Shown: positions 8,368-16,455 of the stretch, in pieces
How the letters are laid out: each line of letters starts with the position of its first letter
How positions within the stretch are numbered: position 1 is the stretch's first letter
Assembly: GCA_949959185.1 (NCBI GenBank)
Contig: CATLIX010000040.1
Span: 1-32,609 of the forward strand
Length of the DNA: 32,609 nt
Direction: 5' to 3'
Source: an uncultured Eubacterium sp.
Lineage (GTDB): Bacteria; Bacillota; Clostridia; Lachnospirales; Lachnospiraceae
Notes under the pieces: generated by a model
What the model was told of the DNA's origin: nothing
Database searches by the model: none
Seen by the model: the letters and a program-made list of their open reading frames with translations, nothing else
Program-made: the position numbers and the translations under genes

Positions 8368-10032
8368 TTGAAAAAAGAACATAATTCAAAATTGAAAATC
8401 ATTCCTTTAGGCGGACTGGAGCAGATTGGAATGAACATTACTGCCTTTGAATACGAAGACAGTATTATTGTGGTGGACTGCGGTCTGTCTTTTCCGGAAA
8501 ATGATATGCTGGGTATTGACCTGGTAATTCCGGATGTTACCTATCTGAAGAATAATATCGAGAAAGTAAAAGGATTTTTTATTACCCATGGCCATGAAGA
8601 CCATATCGGGGCCATTCCTTATATTCTGCGGGATATTAACGTGCCCATTTATGCAACAAAGCTGACCATCGGTATTATAGATAATAAGCTGCGGGAGCAT
8701 AATATGCTTTCCAAAGTAAAGCGTAAGGTGGTAAAATACGGACAGCATATCAATCTGGGCTGTTTCCGGGTGGAATTTATCAGGACCAATCACAGTATTC
8801 AGGACGCTGCGGCCCTGGCCATCTATTCGCCGGCAGGAATTGTGGTGCATACGGGAGACTTTAAGGTGGACTACACGCCGGTATTCGGCGATGCCATTGA
8901 CTTGCAGCGGTTTGGCGAAATCGGCAAGAAGGGCGTGCTGGCGCTGATGTGCGACAGTACCAATGCGGAACGGCCGGGCTTTACCAATTCGGAACGCACG
9001 GTGGGAAAGACCTTTGACAATATTTTTGCGGATCACTCCAATACCAGAATCATCATTGCCACGTTTGCTTCCAATGTGGACCGTGTACAGCAGATTATCA
9101 ATTCTGCTTATAAATTCGGGCGTAAGGTTGTGGTGGAAGGCCGCAGTATGGTAAATATCATTACTACAGCTACGGAGCTTGGGTATCTGCAGATACCGGA
9201 GCATACACTGATAGATATTGAGCAGCTGAAGAATTATCCCGATGAACAGACGGTGCTGATTACTACCGGAAGTCAGGGAGAGTCTATGGCGGCATTGTCC
9301 CGTATGGCAGCAAGCCTTCATAAGAAAGTCACCATTAAGCCGGGAGATACCATTATATTCAGCTCCAATCCCATACCGGGAAATGAAAAGGCTGTGTCCA
9401 ACGTCATCAATGAACTGTTCCGCAAAGGGGCGGAGGTGATTTTCCAGGACGCTCATGTGTCCGGACACGCCTGCCGGGAGGAAATCAAGCTGATTTATTC
9501 TCTGGTGAAACCAAGATATGCAATTCCGGTTCACGGAGAGTACAGGCATCTGCGGGCACAGGCTACTATTGCGGAAGAACTGGGTTTCAAAAAAGAGGAC
9601 ATCTTTATCCTTTCTTCCGGAAATGTACTGGAATTGGATGAAAAGGGCGCGGAGATTACAGGACAGGTTCCGGTGGGCTCTATTCTGGTGGATGGCCTCG
9701 GCGTGGGCGATGTGGGAAATATTGTGCTCAGAGACAGGCAACATCTGGCAGAAGACGGAATTATCATTGTGGTGATGACCCTGGAGTCCGGAAGCGGCCA
9801 GGTACTGGCGGGACCGGATATTGTCAGCCGGGGCTTTGTGTATGTGAGAGGTGCGGAAAGCCTGATGGATGAGGCGAAGAAGGTACTGGACGGGGCCATG
9901 GAATACTGTATGGAGCGGAATATTACAGACTGGGGTAAGATTAAGACGGAAATCAAGGATGAACTGGGAGAATTTGTCTGGAAAAAAACCAAACGGAGGC
10001 CCATGATCATGCCGATTATTATGGAAGTCTGA
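8368..10032 (+). CDS. rnj: Ribonuclease J
   Basis: This 554-residue metallo-beta-lactamase/beta-CASP nuclease acts in mRNA decay and rRNA maturation. Visible are the opening IIPLGGLEQIGMNI, the zinc motif HGHEDHIGA (74-82), further metal ligands (HTGDFKVD), the beta-CASP block with TTGSQGE, and PVHGEYRHL near residue 390, which precedes the C-terminal domain. Translation probably starts at TTG 8368: GGAGGTG (8357-8363) is correctly spaced and the protein begins MKKEHNSKLKIIPLGG. It overlaps nothing, and YlbF follows 22 bases later. Confidence 0.96.
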   Translation: MKKEHNSKLKIIPLGGLEQIGMNITAFEYEDSIIVVDCGLSFPENDMLGIDLVIPDVTYLKNNIEKVKGFFITHGHEDHIGAIPYILRDINVPIYATKLTIGIIDNKLREHNMLSKVKRKVVKYGQHINLGCFRVEFIRTNHSIQDAAALAIYSPAGIVVHTGDFKVDYTPVFGDAIDLQRFGEIGKKGVLALMCDSTNAERPGFTNSERTVGKTFDNIFADHSNTRIIIATFASNVDRVQQIINSAYKFGRKVVVEGRSMVNIITTATELGYLQIPEHTLIDIEQLKNYPDEQTVLITTGSQGESMAALSRMAASLHKKVTIKPGDTIIFSSNPIPGNEKAVSNVINELFRKGAEVIFQDAHVSGHACREEIKLIYSLVKPRYAIPVHGEYRHLRAQATIAEELGFKKEDIFILSSGNVLELDEKGAEITGQVPVGSILVDGLGVGDVGNIVLRDRQHLAEDGIIIVVMTLESGSGQVLAGPDIVSRGFVYVRGAESLMDEAKKVLDGAMEYCMERNITDWGKIKTEIKDELGEFVWKKTKRRPMIMPIIMEV

Positions 10033-10054
10033 TGGTTCATGTCGGAGGTTCAGG

Positions 10055-10393
10055 ATGGATCGGATAATAGAGAAAAATCTGGAAGCACTGGTGTATGCGG
10101 TGAAGAACAGTCCGGAATATGCGGAATACCAGAGAATACGGGAACTGGTTCATGCAGATCCGGAAAAAGAAAAAGCAATCCATGAATTCCGGAGAAGGAA
10201 TTTTGAGTTGCATATGAGCAGGGATGTGGATTTATTTACTGAAACAGACCGTCTGGAACGGGAATTTGCACCGCTGCGGGCGGAGCCTTATGTAAACGAA
10301 TATCTGGCAGCGGAACTTGCAGTATGCCGTATGGTACAGCATATCAATTACCGTCTGATGGAAGAAATTGAGTTTGATCTTGGGTTTGAGTAA
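10055..10393 (+). CDS. YlbF/YmcA family regulator
   Basis: The 112-residue all-helical protein (SPEYAEYQRIRELV, then NEYLAAELAVCRMVQHINYRLMEEI) fits the YlbF/YmcA family. In Bacillus subtilis, YlbF, YmcA and YaaT form a complex that stimulates RNase Y-dependent mRNA processing and phosphorelay output. Following RNase J directly, it plausibly belongs to RNA turnover, which is inference from context. GGAGG lies 8-9 bases before ATG 10055. Confidence 0.85.
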   Translation: MDRIIEKNLEALVYAVKNSPEYAEYQRIRELVHADPEKEKAIHEFRRRNFELHMSRDVDLFTETDRLEREFAPLRAEPYVNEYLAAELAVCRMVQHINYRLMEEIEFDLGFE

Positions 10394-10419
10394 TTTCAGC
10401 CGGAGAAAAGGGGAATGTC

Positions 10420-10803
10420 ATGAGAAGCAGCAAGGTGGTACTGAGTATATTAAACAGTATGTTGAGTATACTGCTCCTGATACTGATTCTGTTTGTGGTG
10501 TTAAAGGCGGGAAACGCCGCCTATGATATGGGATACCGGGTTTTTACGGAGCCGGCTGTGGACAGGGAACCGGGAAGAGATATTTCAGTGCGTTATTATA
10601 ATGGAATGTCCGTCACAGAGCTTGGAAGCCTGCTGGAAGAAAAGGGAGTGGTGGACAGCGGAATACTGTTTGCCATACAGCTTGGCCTTTCTTCTAAGGG
10701 AGATAAAATCAAACCGGGCAAATATACGCTGAATACTTCTCAGACTCCGGAAGAACTGATACAGGTACTGACAGGAGAGGAGACAGAGGAAAAAGAAGAA
10801 TGA
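10420..10803 (+). CDS. Short MltG/YceG-like membrane protein lacking the catalytic domain
   Basis: The protein has 127 residues: one N-terminal membrane helix (about 9-29, SILNSMLSILLLILILFVVL), then an extracytoplasmic stretch with the LysM-like opening of MltG (MSVTELGSLLEEKGVVDSG, KIKPGKYTLNTSQTPEELIQVLTGE). Full MltG is roughly 330 residues or more and continues into the YceG lytic transglycosylase domain with its catalytic Glu; that part is absent. Position (yrrL slot, before trmR) agrees with MltG ancestry. The clean ATGA overlap with trmR argues that the short form is normal here. It may bind glycan or scaffold rather than cleave. Confidence 0.75.
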   Translation: MRSSKVVLSILNSMLSILLLILILFVVLKAGNAAYDMGYRVFTEPAVDREPGRDISVRYYNGMSVTELGSLLEEKGVVDSGILFAIQLGLSSKGDKIKPGKYTLNTSQTPEELIQVLTGEETEEKEE

Positions 10804-11492
10804 TAGTGGAAGAACGTCTTGTTACTTACATCAATTCCCTGGACAGAGGAACGGAGGGGCTGCTGGCGGAGATAGAAGAGGAAGCCCGCCGCGCCTGTGT
10901 GCCTGTCATTCGAAAGGAAACCCAGAACCTTCTGAAACTGCTGCTGGCCATGAACCGGCCGGGACGTATTCTGGAGGTGGGGACTGCAGTGGGATTTTCC
11001 GCGCTGCTGATGGAATCATGCAATCCGGTGCCCTGTGAAATTACCACCATAGAAAATTATGAAAAAAGAATTCCTGTTGCAAAAGCAAATTTTCTGCGCG
11101 CAGGGAAACAGAATGTGATAAAATTGTCAGAGGGAGACGCCGCCCGGATTCTGAAAGAACTGACAGGCAGTTATGACTTTATTTTTATGGATGCTGCAAA
11201 GGCACAGTATATTCATTTCCTTCCGGAGGTGATGCGCCTGCTGAGTCCGGGAGGCGTGCTGGTATCCGACAATGTGCTGCAGGACGGTGATATTATCCAG
11301 TCGCGTTTTGCGGTTACGAGAAGAAACCGCACCATACATAAGCGGATGCGGGATTATCTCTATGAGCTGACCCATATGGAAGGCCTTACCACTTCCATAC
11401 TGCCCATTGGCGATGGGGTGACAGTCAGCGTAAAGGAGGAGAGCAATGAGCAGGAAAAAACCGGAACTGCTGGTGCCGGCCAGCAGCCTTGA
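10800..11492 (+). CDS. trmR: SAM-dependent O-methyltransferase, likely tRNA 5-hydroxyuridine methyltransferase TrmR
   Basis: This 230-residue class I methyltransferase of the O-methyltransferase 3 family has SAM motif ILEVGTAVGFSALLM (57-71), ITTIENYEKR (motif II acidic residue) and metal-binding positions IFMDAAKAQY (D131) and SDNVL (D157, N158). TrmR (B. subtilis YrrM) methylates 5-hydroxyuridine at tRNA position 34 to 5-methoxyuridine. The neighbouring U32 protein resembles the enzymes that install the hydroxyl, so substrate assignment is supported by context. ATG 10800 overlaps the preceding stop by 4 bases (ATGA), and the 3' end overlaps the U32 gene by 47 bases, implying translational coupling. 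Confidence 0.9.
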   Translation: MIVEERLVTYINSLDRGTEGLLAEIEEEARRACVPVIRKETQNLLKLLLAMNRPGRILEVGTAVGFSALLMESCNPVPCEITTIENYEKRIPVAKANFLRAGKQNVIKLSEGDAARILKELTGSYDFIFMDAAKAQYIHFLPEVMRLLSPGGVLVSDNVLQDGDIIQSRFAVTRRNRTIHKRMRDYLYELTHMEGLTTSILPIGDGVTVSVKEESNEQEKTGTAGAGQQP

Positions 11493-12696
11493 AGTCTTAA
11501 AGGTGGCTGTGATGTTCGGTGCGGATGCGGTGTATATCGGCGGAGAAATGTTCGGCCTGCGGGCGAAAGCCAGGAACTTTTCCATGGAAGACATGGAAAA
11601 GGGGATTGCATTCGCCCATGAACATGGCGTAAAAGTATATGTGACAGCCAATATCCTGGCTCACAATTATGATCTGGAAGGAATCCGGGCATACTTTACA
11701 GAACTTAAATCTTTGAAGCCGGATGCTCTGATTATTTCCGACCCCGGCGTATTTACCATTGCCGGAGAACTGTGTCCGGAACTGGAAATTCACATTTCCA
11801 CACAGGCCAATAATACCAATTATGAGACGTATCGGTTCTGGCATGGACTTGGGGCAAAACGTGTGGTTTCTGCAAGAGAGCTGTCTTTGCAGGAGATTTC
11901 GGAAATCCGGAAAAAAATACCGGAAGACATGGAGATTGAAACCTTTATTCACGGAGCCATGTGCATTTCCTATTCCGGAAGATGCCTGCTCAGCAATTAT
12001 TTTACCGGGCGGGACGCCAATCAGGGAGCCTGTACCCATCCCTGCCGCTGGAAATATGCGGTGGTGGAGGAGACAAGACCGGGGGAATATCTGCCGGTGT
12101 ATGAAAATGAGCGGGGAACCTATATTTTTAATTCCAAAGATTTGTGTATGATTGAACATATTCCGGAGCTGGTGGAAGCAGGAATTGACAGCTTCAAGAT
12201 AGAAGGCCGGATGAAAACAGCTCTTTATGTGGCGACGGTGGCAAGAACCTACCGGAAGGCCATTGACGATTATTTTTGTTCAGAAGAAACTTACCGGGCG
12301 CATATGTCCTGGTATACGGGACAGATTTCCAACTGCACTTACCGGCATTTTACCACAGGATTTTTCTTTGGAAAGCCGGATGAGCAGACCCAGATTTATG
12401 ACAGCAATACCTATACAAAAGAATATACCTATCTTGGTATCATCGAAGGCAGGAATCAGGACGGATGGTACCGGACAGAGCAGAGAAATAAATTTTCCGT
12501 TGGAGAACAGATTGAGGTAATGAAGCCGAATGGAGATAACATACCAGTAACGGTGAAGTCCATTCGGGATGAAGAAGGAAACGAGATGGAGTCAGCACCC
12601 CATCCCAGACAGGTGTTATATATTGATTTAGGACAGCCATTGGCGGAGTTTGATATTCTGCGCAGACAGGAAAAGGAGGAACAGGCAGATGAATAA
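11446..12696 (+). CDS. U32 family peptidase-like protein, probable tRNA hydroxylation protein (TrhP/YrrO-like)
   Basis: The 416-residue protein starts PELLVPASSLEVLKVAVMFGADAVYIGG, the U32 barrel opening. It carries the U32 signature block FIHGAMCISYSGRCLLSNY with GRDANQGACTHPCRWKY (four cysteines suited to an Fe-S cluster), then SFKIEGRMKTALYVATVARTYR and a C-terminal beta-barrel domain. Though named peptidases, the YrrN/YrrO/YegQ proteins act in prephenate-dependent tRNA uridine-34 hydroxylation. The adjacent trmR would methylate the product. AAAGGAGG before ATG 11446 lies inside trmR, confirming this start despite the 47-base overlap. Exact paralogue identity is not resolved. Confidence 0.9.
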   Translation: MSRKKPELLVPASSLEVLKVAVMFGADAVYIGGEMFGLRAKARNFSMEDMEKGIAFAHEHGVKVYVTANILAHNYDLEGIRAYFTELKSLKPDALIISDPGVFTIAGELCPELEIHISTQANNTNYETYRFWHGLGAKRVVSARELSLQEISEIRKKIPEDMEIETFIHGAMCISYSGRCLLSNYFTGRDANQGACTHPCRWKYAVVEETRPGEYLPVYENERGTYIFNSKDLCMIEHIPELVEAGIDSFKIEGRMKTALYVATVARTYRKAIDDYFCSEETYRAHMSWYTGQISNCTYRHFTTGFFFGKPDEQTQIYDSNTYTKEYTYLGIIEGRNQDGWYRTEQRNKFSVGEQIEVMKPNGDNIPVTVKSIRDEEGNEMESAPHPRQVLYIDLGQPLAEFDILRRQEKEEQADE

Positions 12697-13747
12697 AGAC
12701 AGATATGTAGCATATGTGGGGACTTATACCCATGGCACCAGCGTAGGAATCCATATTTACGATGTGGATGTGGAAGAGGGAAGTATGACGGAACGGAAGG
12801 TAATACCTATTAATAACCCTTCTCATCTGACCATTTCCGCAGATGGAAAATTCCTCTATTCCATCGCAGACGAGGGGGTTGCCGCATTTAAAGTCCTTCC
12901 TGACGGAGATCTGGAAGCCATAAATGAGAAATGGATTGGCGGTATGCGTGGGTGTTATGTGGATGTGGACCGGGAAAACCGTTATCTGTTTGTGGGAGGT
13001 TATCACGATGGCCGGGTGACCATGATGAGACTGAATACAGACGGAAGTATCGGAGAGATTGCAGACGGAATTTTCCATACAGGTATGGGGAGAAGTATTG
13101 CGGAACGGAATTACCGTCCCCATGTGAACTGTGTGAAACTGACGCCGAAGCAGTATTATCTCTGTGCAGTGGACGGCGGCCTGGATCAGGTGAAGATTTA
13201 TCAGATTGACTATGAAAAAGGGAAAATGAAAATTGCGGATATTCTGCGGGAACATCTGGAGTCATCTCCGAGAATGATACGGTTTACCCCGGATGGAAAT
13301 TACGCCTATGTACTGTGTGAGGAAAGCAATGAGGTGGATGTTTACAGTTATGCATGTACGCCTCAGGGGCCTGAATTTGAACGAATCCAGAGTATTCCCA
13401 CTGTGGATGAGGAAGAGAGAAGGAACTGCGGCGCTTCCGGTATGGAAGTCAGTCAGGATGGAAGGTATCTTTTCTGCTCCAACGCAGGGGCCAATTCTGT
13501 GGTTATTTACGCCATCAATCAGGAGAATGGCGAGCTGACCATGGTATGCGATTCCAAAATCAGCGGAGATTATCCCAAGTCCATTGCGATTTTCCCGGAT
13601 GGGCAGCATTTTGTAAGTTTAAATCATGATACCAACGAGATTATGACATTCCATGTGGATTATGAGAAGAAATATTTTCTGATGAAGGGCAGGCCCATTG
13701 CCATCGACCAGCCCAACTGTATTCATATTCATAAACTTCCGCAGTAA
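12689..13747 (+). CDS. Lactonase family beta-propeller protein
   Basis: The 352-residue protein is a seven-bladed beta-propeller of the YbhE/Pgl lactonase family: opening VAYVGTYTHGTSVGIHIYDV, repeated strand blocks such as NPSHLTISADGKFLYSIAD, PRMIRFTPDGNYAYVLCE, SGMEVSQDGRYLFCSNAGAN and KSIAIFPDGQHFVSLNHDTN. Relatives hydrolyse 6-phosphogluconolactone or other lactones; the true substrate is unknown. I start at ATG 12689 (AAGGAGGAAC upstream, overlapping the end of the U32 gene by 8 bases) rather than the in-frame codon at 12650. It is the last gene of the long operon and is followed by a hairpin. Confidence 0.88.
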   Translation: MNKDRYVAYVGTYTHGTSVGIHIYDVDVEEGSMTERKVIPINNPSHLTISADGKFLYSIADEGVAAFKVLPDGDLEAINEKWIGGMRGCYVDVDRENRYLFVGGYHDGRVTMMRLNTDGSIGEIADGIFHTGMGRSIAERNYRPHVNCVKLTPKQYYLCAVDGGLDQVKIYQIDYEKGKMKIADILREHLESSPRMIRFTPDGNYAYVLCEESNEVDVYSYACTPQGPEFERIQSIPTVDEEERRNCGASGMEVSQDGRYLFCSNAGANSVVIYAINQENGELTMVCDSKISGDYPKSIAIFPDGQHFVSLNHDTNEIMTFHVDYEKKYFLMKGRPIAIDQPNCIHIHKLPQ

Positions 13748-13751
13748 TTTT

Positions 13752-13778
13752 AAGGGGCTGTTTTGCGACAGCCCCTTT
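13752..13778 (+). terminator. Terminator hairpin after the lactonase gene
   Basis: AAGGGGCTGT (13752-13761) and ACAGCCCCTT (13768-13777) form a perfect 10-bp GC-rich stem with a 6-base loop, 5 bases after the lactonase stop. The T-tract is short (CCCCTTTG), so termination may be partial. It separates the long plus-strand operon from the converging aroC gene. Confidence 0.75.
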
Positions 13779-13900
13779 GCGATATGTATTTTGCCGGACT
13801 GAGTTCTATAGTAACCCGTATTACTTTCCGTTCTGTCTGTTTGCCGGTAAACCCTAATCATGCACAGGCTGACGACTGGCGGGCCGCATGGCCATCCATG

Positions 13901-15043
13901 CTATGAAAGTCTCTGACTTTCCTGGTAAATCTGTTCCAGAGAAGCCATTCGGCTGCCGGTATGTTCCATCATCAAATCCAGAACCGTCAGTGCTGCCATT
14001 GCTTCCGCCACTACCACAGCTCTGGGAACAATAACCGGGTCATGTCTGCCGTGAATGGCAATTTCCACAGGTTTTCCATCTCTGCTGATGGTATTCTGAG
14101 GGGCGGAGATGGAGGGGGTAGGTTTGACGGCAGCCCGGAAAATAACGGGCGCCCCGTTGCTGATACCGCCCAGAATTCCTCCGGCATGGTTGGTGGAAAG
14201 GGCAGGACTGCCGTTTTTCATTTCAAAACTGTCATTATTCTCAGAACCTGCAGAAGCGGCGGAAGCGAATCCGTCGCCGATTTCAAAGCCTTTTACCGCG
14301 CCGATGGAAAAAATGGCTTTGGCCAGGCAGGCGTCCAGTTTATCGAAAACAGGTTCTCCGACGCCTGCCGGAAGGCCTGTAATGATACATTCAATGATAC
14401 CTCCGGCAGAATTTTTCTGCTTCATACATGTTTCCAGAAATTCCTGTGCTTTTGCACAGGCATGTTCTTCCGGCATACAGAGCGGACTGGAGAGAATAGC
14501 GGAATTTACCTGTTCATAATTCCGGGAAAGGAGTTCTTCCGGAGTGGCGGATATGGAGACCGGGCCGATGGATCTGGTATAAGTCAGAAATGAAACACCA
14601 AGCCGGTTCAGAATTTTAGAGGCAATTGCTCCCGCGGCCACTCTGCCGATGGTTTCCCGGCCGGAGGAACGTCCGCCGCCGCGGTAGTCCCGGAACCCGT
14701 ATTTCATATCAAAGGTATAATCTGCATGTCCCGGTCGGTAGTAAGAAGCAATATCTCTGTAATCCCCGGAACGCTGGTCCTGATTAAATACCACAAGGCT
14801 GATGGGAGTTCCGGTGGTTTTCCCTTCAAATACGCCGGAAAGGATTTCGACTTTGTCACTTTCCTTTCTCTGAGTGGTAAATCTGGACTGTCCCGGTTTT
14901 CTTCTGTTCAGAAATTTCTGTATATCTGTTTCCTCCAGGGGAAGTCCCGCGGGACAGCCATCAACTACCACGCCGATGCCTTTCCCGTGGGATTCCCCCC
15001 AGGTGGTGATTTTAAAATGAGTACTGAATGTTGAGCCTGCCAT
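13901..15043 (-). CDS. aroC: Chorismate synthase
   Basis: The 380-residue enzyme converts EPSP to chorismate, the last shikimate step, using reduced FMN. Signature blocks are ITTWGESHGKGIGVVVDG near the N-terminus, RPGHADYTFDMKYGFRDYRGGGRSSGRE (FMN/phosphate site, given here in part) and the C-terminal GRHDPVIVPRAVVVAEAM. AGGAGG before ATG 15043 defines the start; an in-frame codon at 15172 would add an unrelated 43 residues. It stands alone on the minus strand, convergent to the lactonase operon and divergent from tgt. The leader holds a tandem 10-base repeat. Confidence 0.97.
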   Translation of the reverse strand: MAGSTFSTHFKITTWGESHGKGIGVVVDGCPAGLPLEETDIQKFLNRRKPGQSRFTTQRKESDKVEILSGVFEGKTTGTPISLVVFNQDQRSGDYRDIASYYRPGHADYTFDMKYGFRDYRGGGRSSGRETIGRVAAGAIASKILNRLGVSFLTYTRSIGPVSISATPEELLSRNYEQVNSAILSSPLCMPEEHACAKAQEFLETCMKQKNSAGGIIECIITGLPAGVGEPVFDKLDACLAKAIFSIGAVKGFEIGDGFASAASAGSENNDSFEMKNGSPALSTNHAGGILGGISNGAPVIFRAAVKPTPSISAPQNTISRDGKPVEIAIHGRHDPVIVPRAVVVAEAMAALTVLDLMMEHTGSRMASLEQIYQESQRLS

Positions 15044-15080
15044 AAAAACCTCCTGAATTGATAAATTGGAAAAAGAAATT

Positions 15081-15128
15081 TTCTTAACCGTTGAAAGAAG
15101 AACCTTCTTAACCGCTGCGTTTATTATA
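15081..15128 (-). promoter_or_regulatory. aroC -10 region with tandem CGGTTAAGAA repeats in the leader
   Basis: On the minus strand a perfect TATAAT (complement of 15123-15128) lies 80 bases before the aroC start, with a poor -35. Just downstream, CGGTTAAGAA occurs twice (complements of 15105-15114 and 15081-15090), 24 bases apart start to start, close to two DNA helix turns or a repeated RNA motif. This could be a repressor or RNA-binding site; no known regulator is recognised. Confidence 0.4.
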
Positions 15129-15159
15129 TCCAACCTTTCGGAAAAAAGAAAGTATTTTA

Positions 15160-15188
15160 TTGAGAAAGACATGGAATTCTGGTATACT
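15160..15188 (+). promoter_or_regulatory. Sigma-A-type promoter of tgt
   Basis: TTGAGA (15160-15165), a 17-base spacer and TATACT (15183-15188). Transcription would begin near 15195, giving a leader of about 130 bases that contains the large inverted repeat at 15234-15300. Confidence 0.65.
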
Positions 15189-15224
15189 GATTTTTGTTAT
15201 GAAATCTGTGGAAAGCAGAACCAT

Positions 15225-15309
15225 GGAACTGTACAGGCAATTGCGAAACGAAATAATGGTACATGGAATTTTGCTGATTGGCTCGTTTCGCAATTGCCTG
15301 GAAACTGTA
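15225..15309. repeat. 67-bp element with perfect 18-bp inverted ends and near-identical 9-bp flanking repeats
   Basis: CAGGCAATTGCGAAACGA (15234-15251) is the exact reverse complement of TCGTTTCGCAATTGCCTG (15283-15300), with 31 bases between. Directly outside lie GGAACTGTA (15225-15233) and GAAACTGTA (15301-15309), identical in 8 of 9 bases in direct orientation, like a target duplication. It may therefore be a tiny MITE-like insertion. In RNA it would be an 18-bp stem in the tgt leader, ending 27 bases before the start codon. No T-tract follows, so it is not an intrinsic terminator. Confidence 0.7.
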
Positions 15310-15327
15310 TGAAGAAAGGAACGATTT

Positions 15328-16455
15328 ATGTATAAACTGTTAAAACAGGAAGGCCGGGCCAAACGGGGAGAATTTCATACGGTACATGGGGTAATTCAGA
15401 CTCCGGTATTTATGAATGTGGGTACGGTTGCGGCTATTAAGGGAGCGGTGTCCACCCAGGATTTACAGCAGATAAAGACACAGGTGCAGTTGTCCAATAC
15501 CTACCATCTTCATGTACGTCCGGGAGATGAGGTGGTAAAGGAACTGGGGGGCCTGCATAAGTTTATGGTATGGGACAAACCCATTCTGACGGATTCCGGC
15601 GGATTTCAGGTGTTTTCTCTGGCAGGACTGCGGAAAATCAAAGAAGAAGGCGTGTATTTCAACTCCCATATTGATGGAAGGAAAATTTTCATGGGCCCGG
15701 AGGAGAGTATGCAGATTCAGTCCAATCTGGCCTCCACCATTGCCATGGCTTTTGATGAGTGTCCTTCCAGTGTGGCGGAACGTTCCTATGTGGAACATTC
15801 CGTGGCCAGAACCACCCGCTGGCTGAAACGCTGTAAAAAAGAGATGAGCCGGTTAAATGAAATGGAAACCACGATTAACCGGCAGCAGATGCTGTTCGGT
15901 ATCAATCAGGGGGCAATTTTTGATGATATCCGTATCGAACATGCCAGACAGATTGCAGAACTGGATCTGGACGGGTACGCCATCGGCGGGCTGGCAGTGG
16001 GAGAGAGCCATCAGGAGATGTACCATATTCTGGATGTGACGGTGCCTCATCTGCCTCTGGAAAAACCCACTTATCTGATGGGGGTGGGAACGCCCGCCAA
16101 TATTCTGGAAGGAGTGGAGCGGGGCGTGGACTTTTTTGACTGCGTATACCCCAACCGGAACGGGCGCCACGGCCACCTGTACACGAATCAGGGAAAAATG
16201 AACCTGTTCAACCGGAAATATGAAAGAGATTCCAGACCCATAGAGGAAGGCTGCCAGTGTCCGGCCTGCCGCCATTACAGCCGGGCTTATATCCGCCATC
16301 TTCTGAAAGCCAGGGAAATGCTGGGAATGCGGCTGTGCGTTCTCCATAATCTGTATTTTTATAATACCATGATGGAGGAAATACGGGAGGCGCTGGACCA
16401 GGGGCGGTTCCATTCTTATAAAGAGGAAAAACTGTATGGAATGGGGCAAAAGTAA
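15328..16455 (+). CDS. tgt: tRNA-guanine transglycosylase (queuine/preQ1 tRNA-ribosyltransferase)
   Basis: The 375-residue TIM-barrel enzyme exchanges guanine-34 of GUN-anticodon tRNAs for preQ1, an early queuosine step. Motifs: QLSNTYHLHVRPG, TDSGGFQVFSL with active-site D89, FGINQGAIFDD, DFFDCVYPNRNGRHG (nucleophile region), and the zinc site C309-x-C311-x2-C314-x25-H340 (GCQCPAC ... LHNLYFYNTMM). AAAGGAACG precedes ATG 15328. No queA is next to it in the window. Its 3' end overlaps the following cell-wall protein gene by 20 bases. Confidence 0.97.
   Translation: MYKLLKQEGRAKRGEFHTVHGVIQTPVFMNVGTVAAIKGAVSTQDLQQIKTQVQLSNTYHLHVRPGDEVVKELGGLHKFMVWDKPILTDSGGFQVFSLAGLRKIKEEGVYFNSHIDGRKIFMGPEESMQIQSNLASTIAMAFDECPSSVAERSYVEHSVARTTRWLKRCKKEMSRLNEMETTINRQQMLFGINQGAIFDDIRIEHARQIAELDLDGYAIGGLAVGESHQEMYHILDVTVPHLPLEKPTYLMGVGTPANILEGVERGVDFFDCVYPNRNGRHGHLYTNQGKMNLFNRKYERDSRPIEEGCQCPACRHYSRAYIRHLLKAREMLGMRLCVLHNLYFYNTMMEEIREALDQGRFHSYKEEKLYGMGQK

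Noticed and set aside
8407-9744. Long open frame on the minus strand (445 codons)
   Set aside because: It is antisense to RNase J, with His/Cys-rich low-similarity translation and no ribosome binding site.
15195-15327. preQ1 riboswitch in the tgt leader
   Set aside because: The leader lacks the short conserved preQ1 aptamer pattern; the only structure is the 18-bp inverted repeat.
15066-15335. Possible small gene between aroC and tgt
   Set aside because: The frame runs through the tgt promoter and the inverted-repeat element, has no ribosome binding site and no family resemblance.
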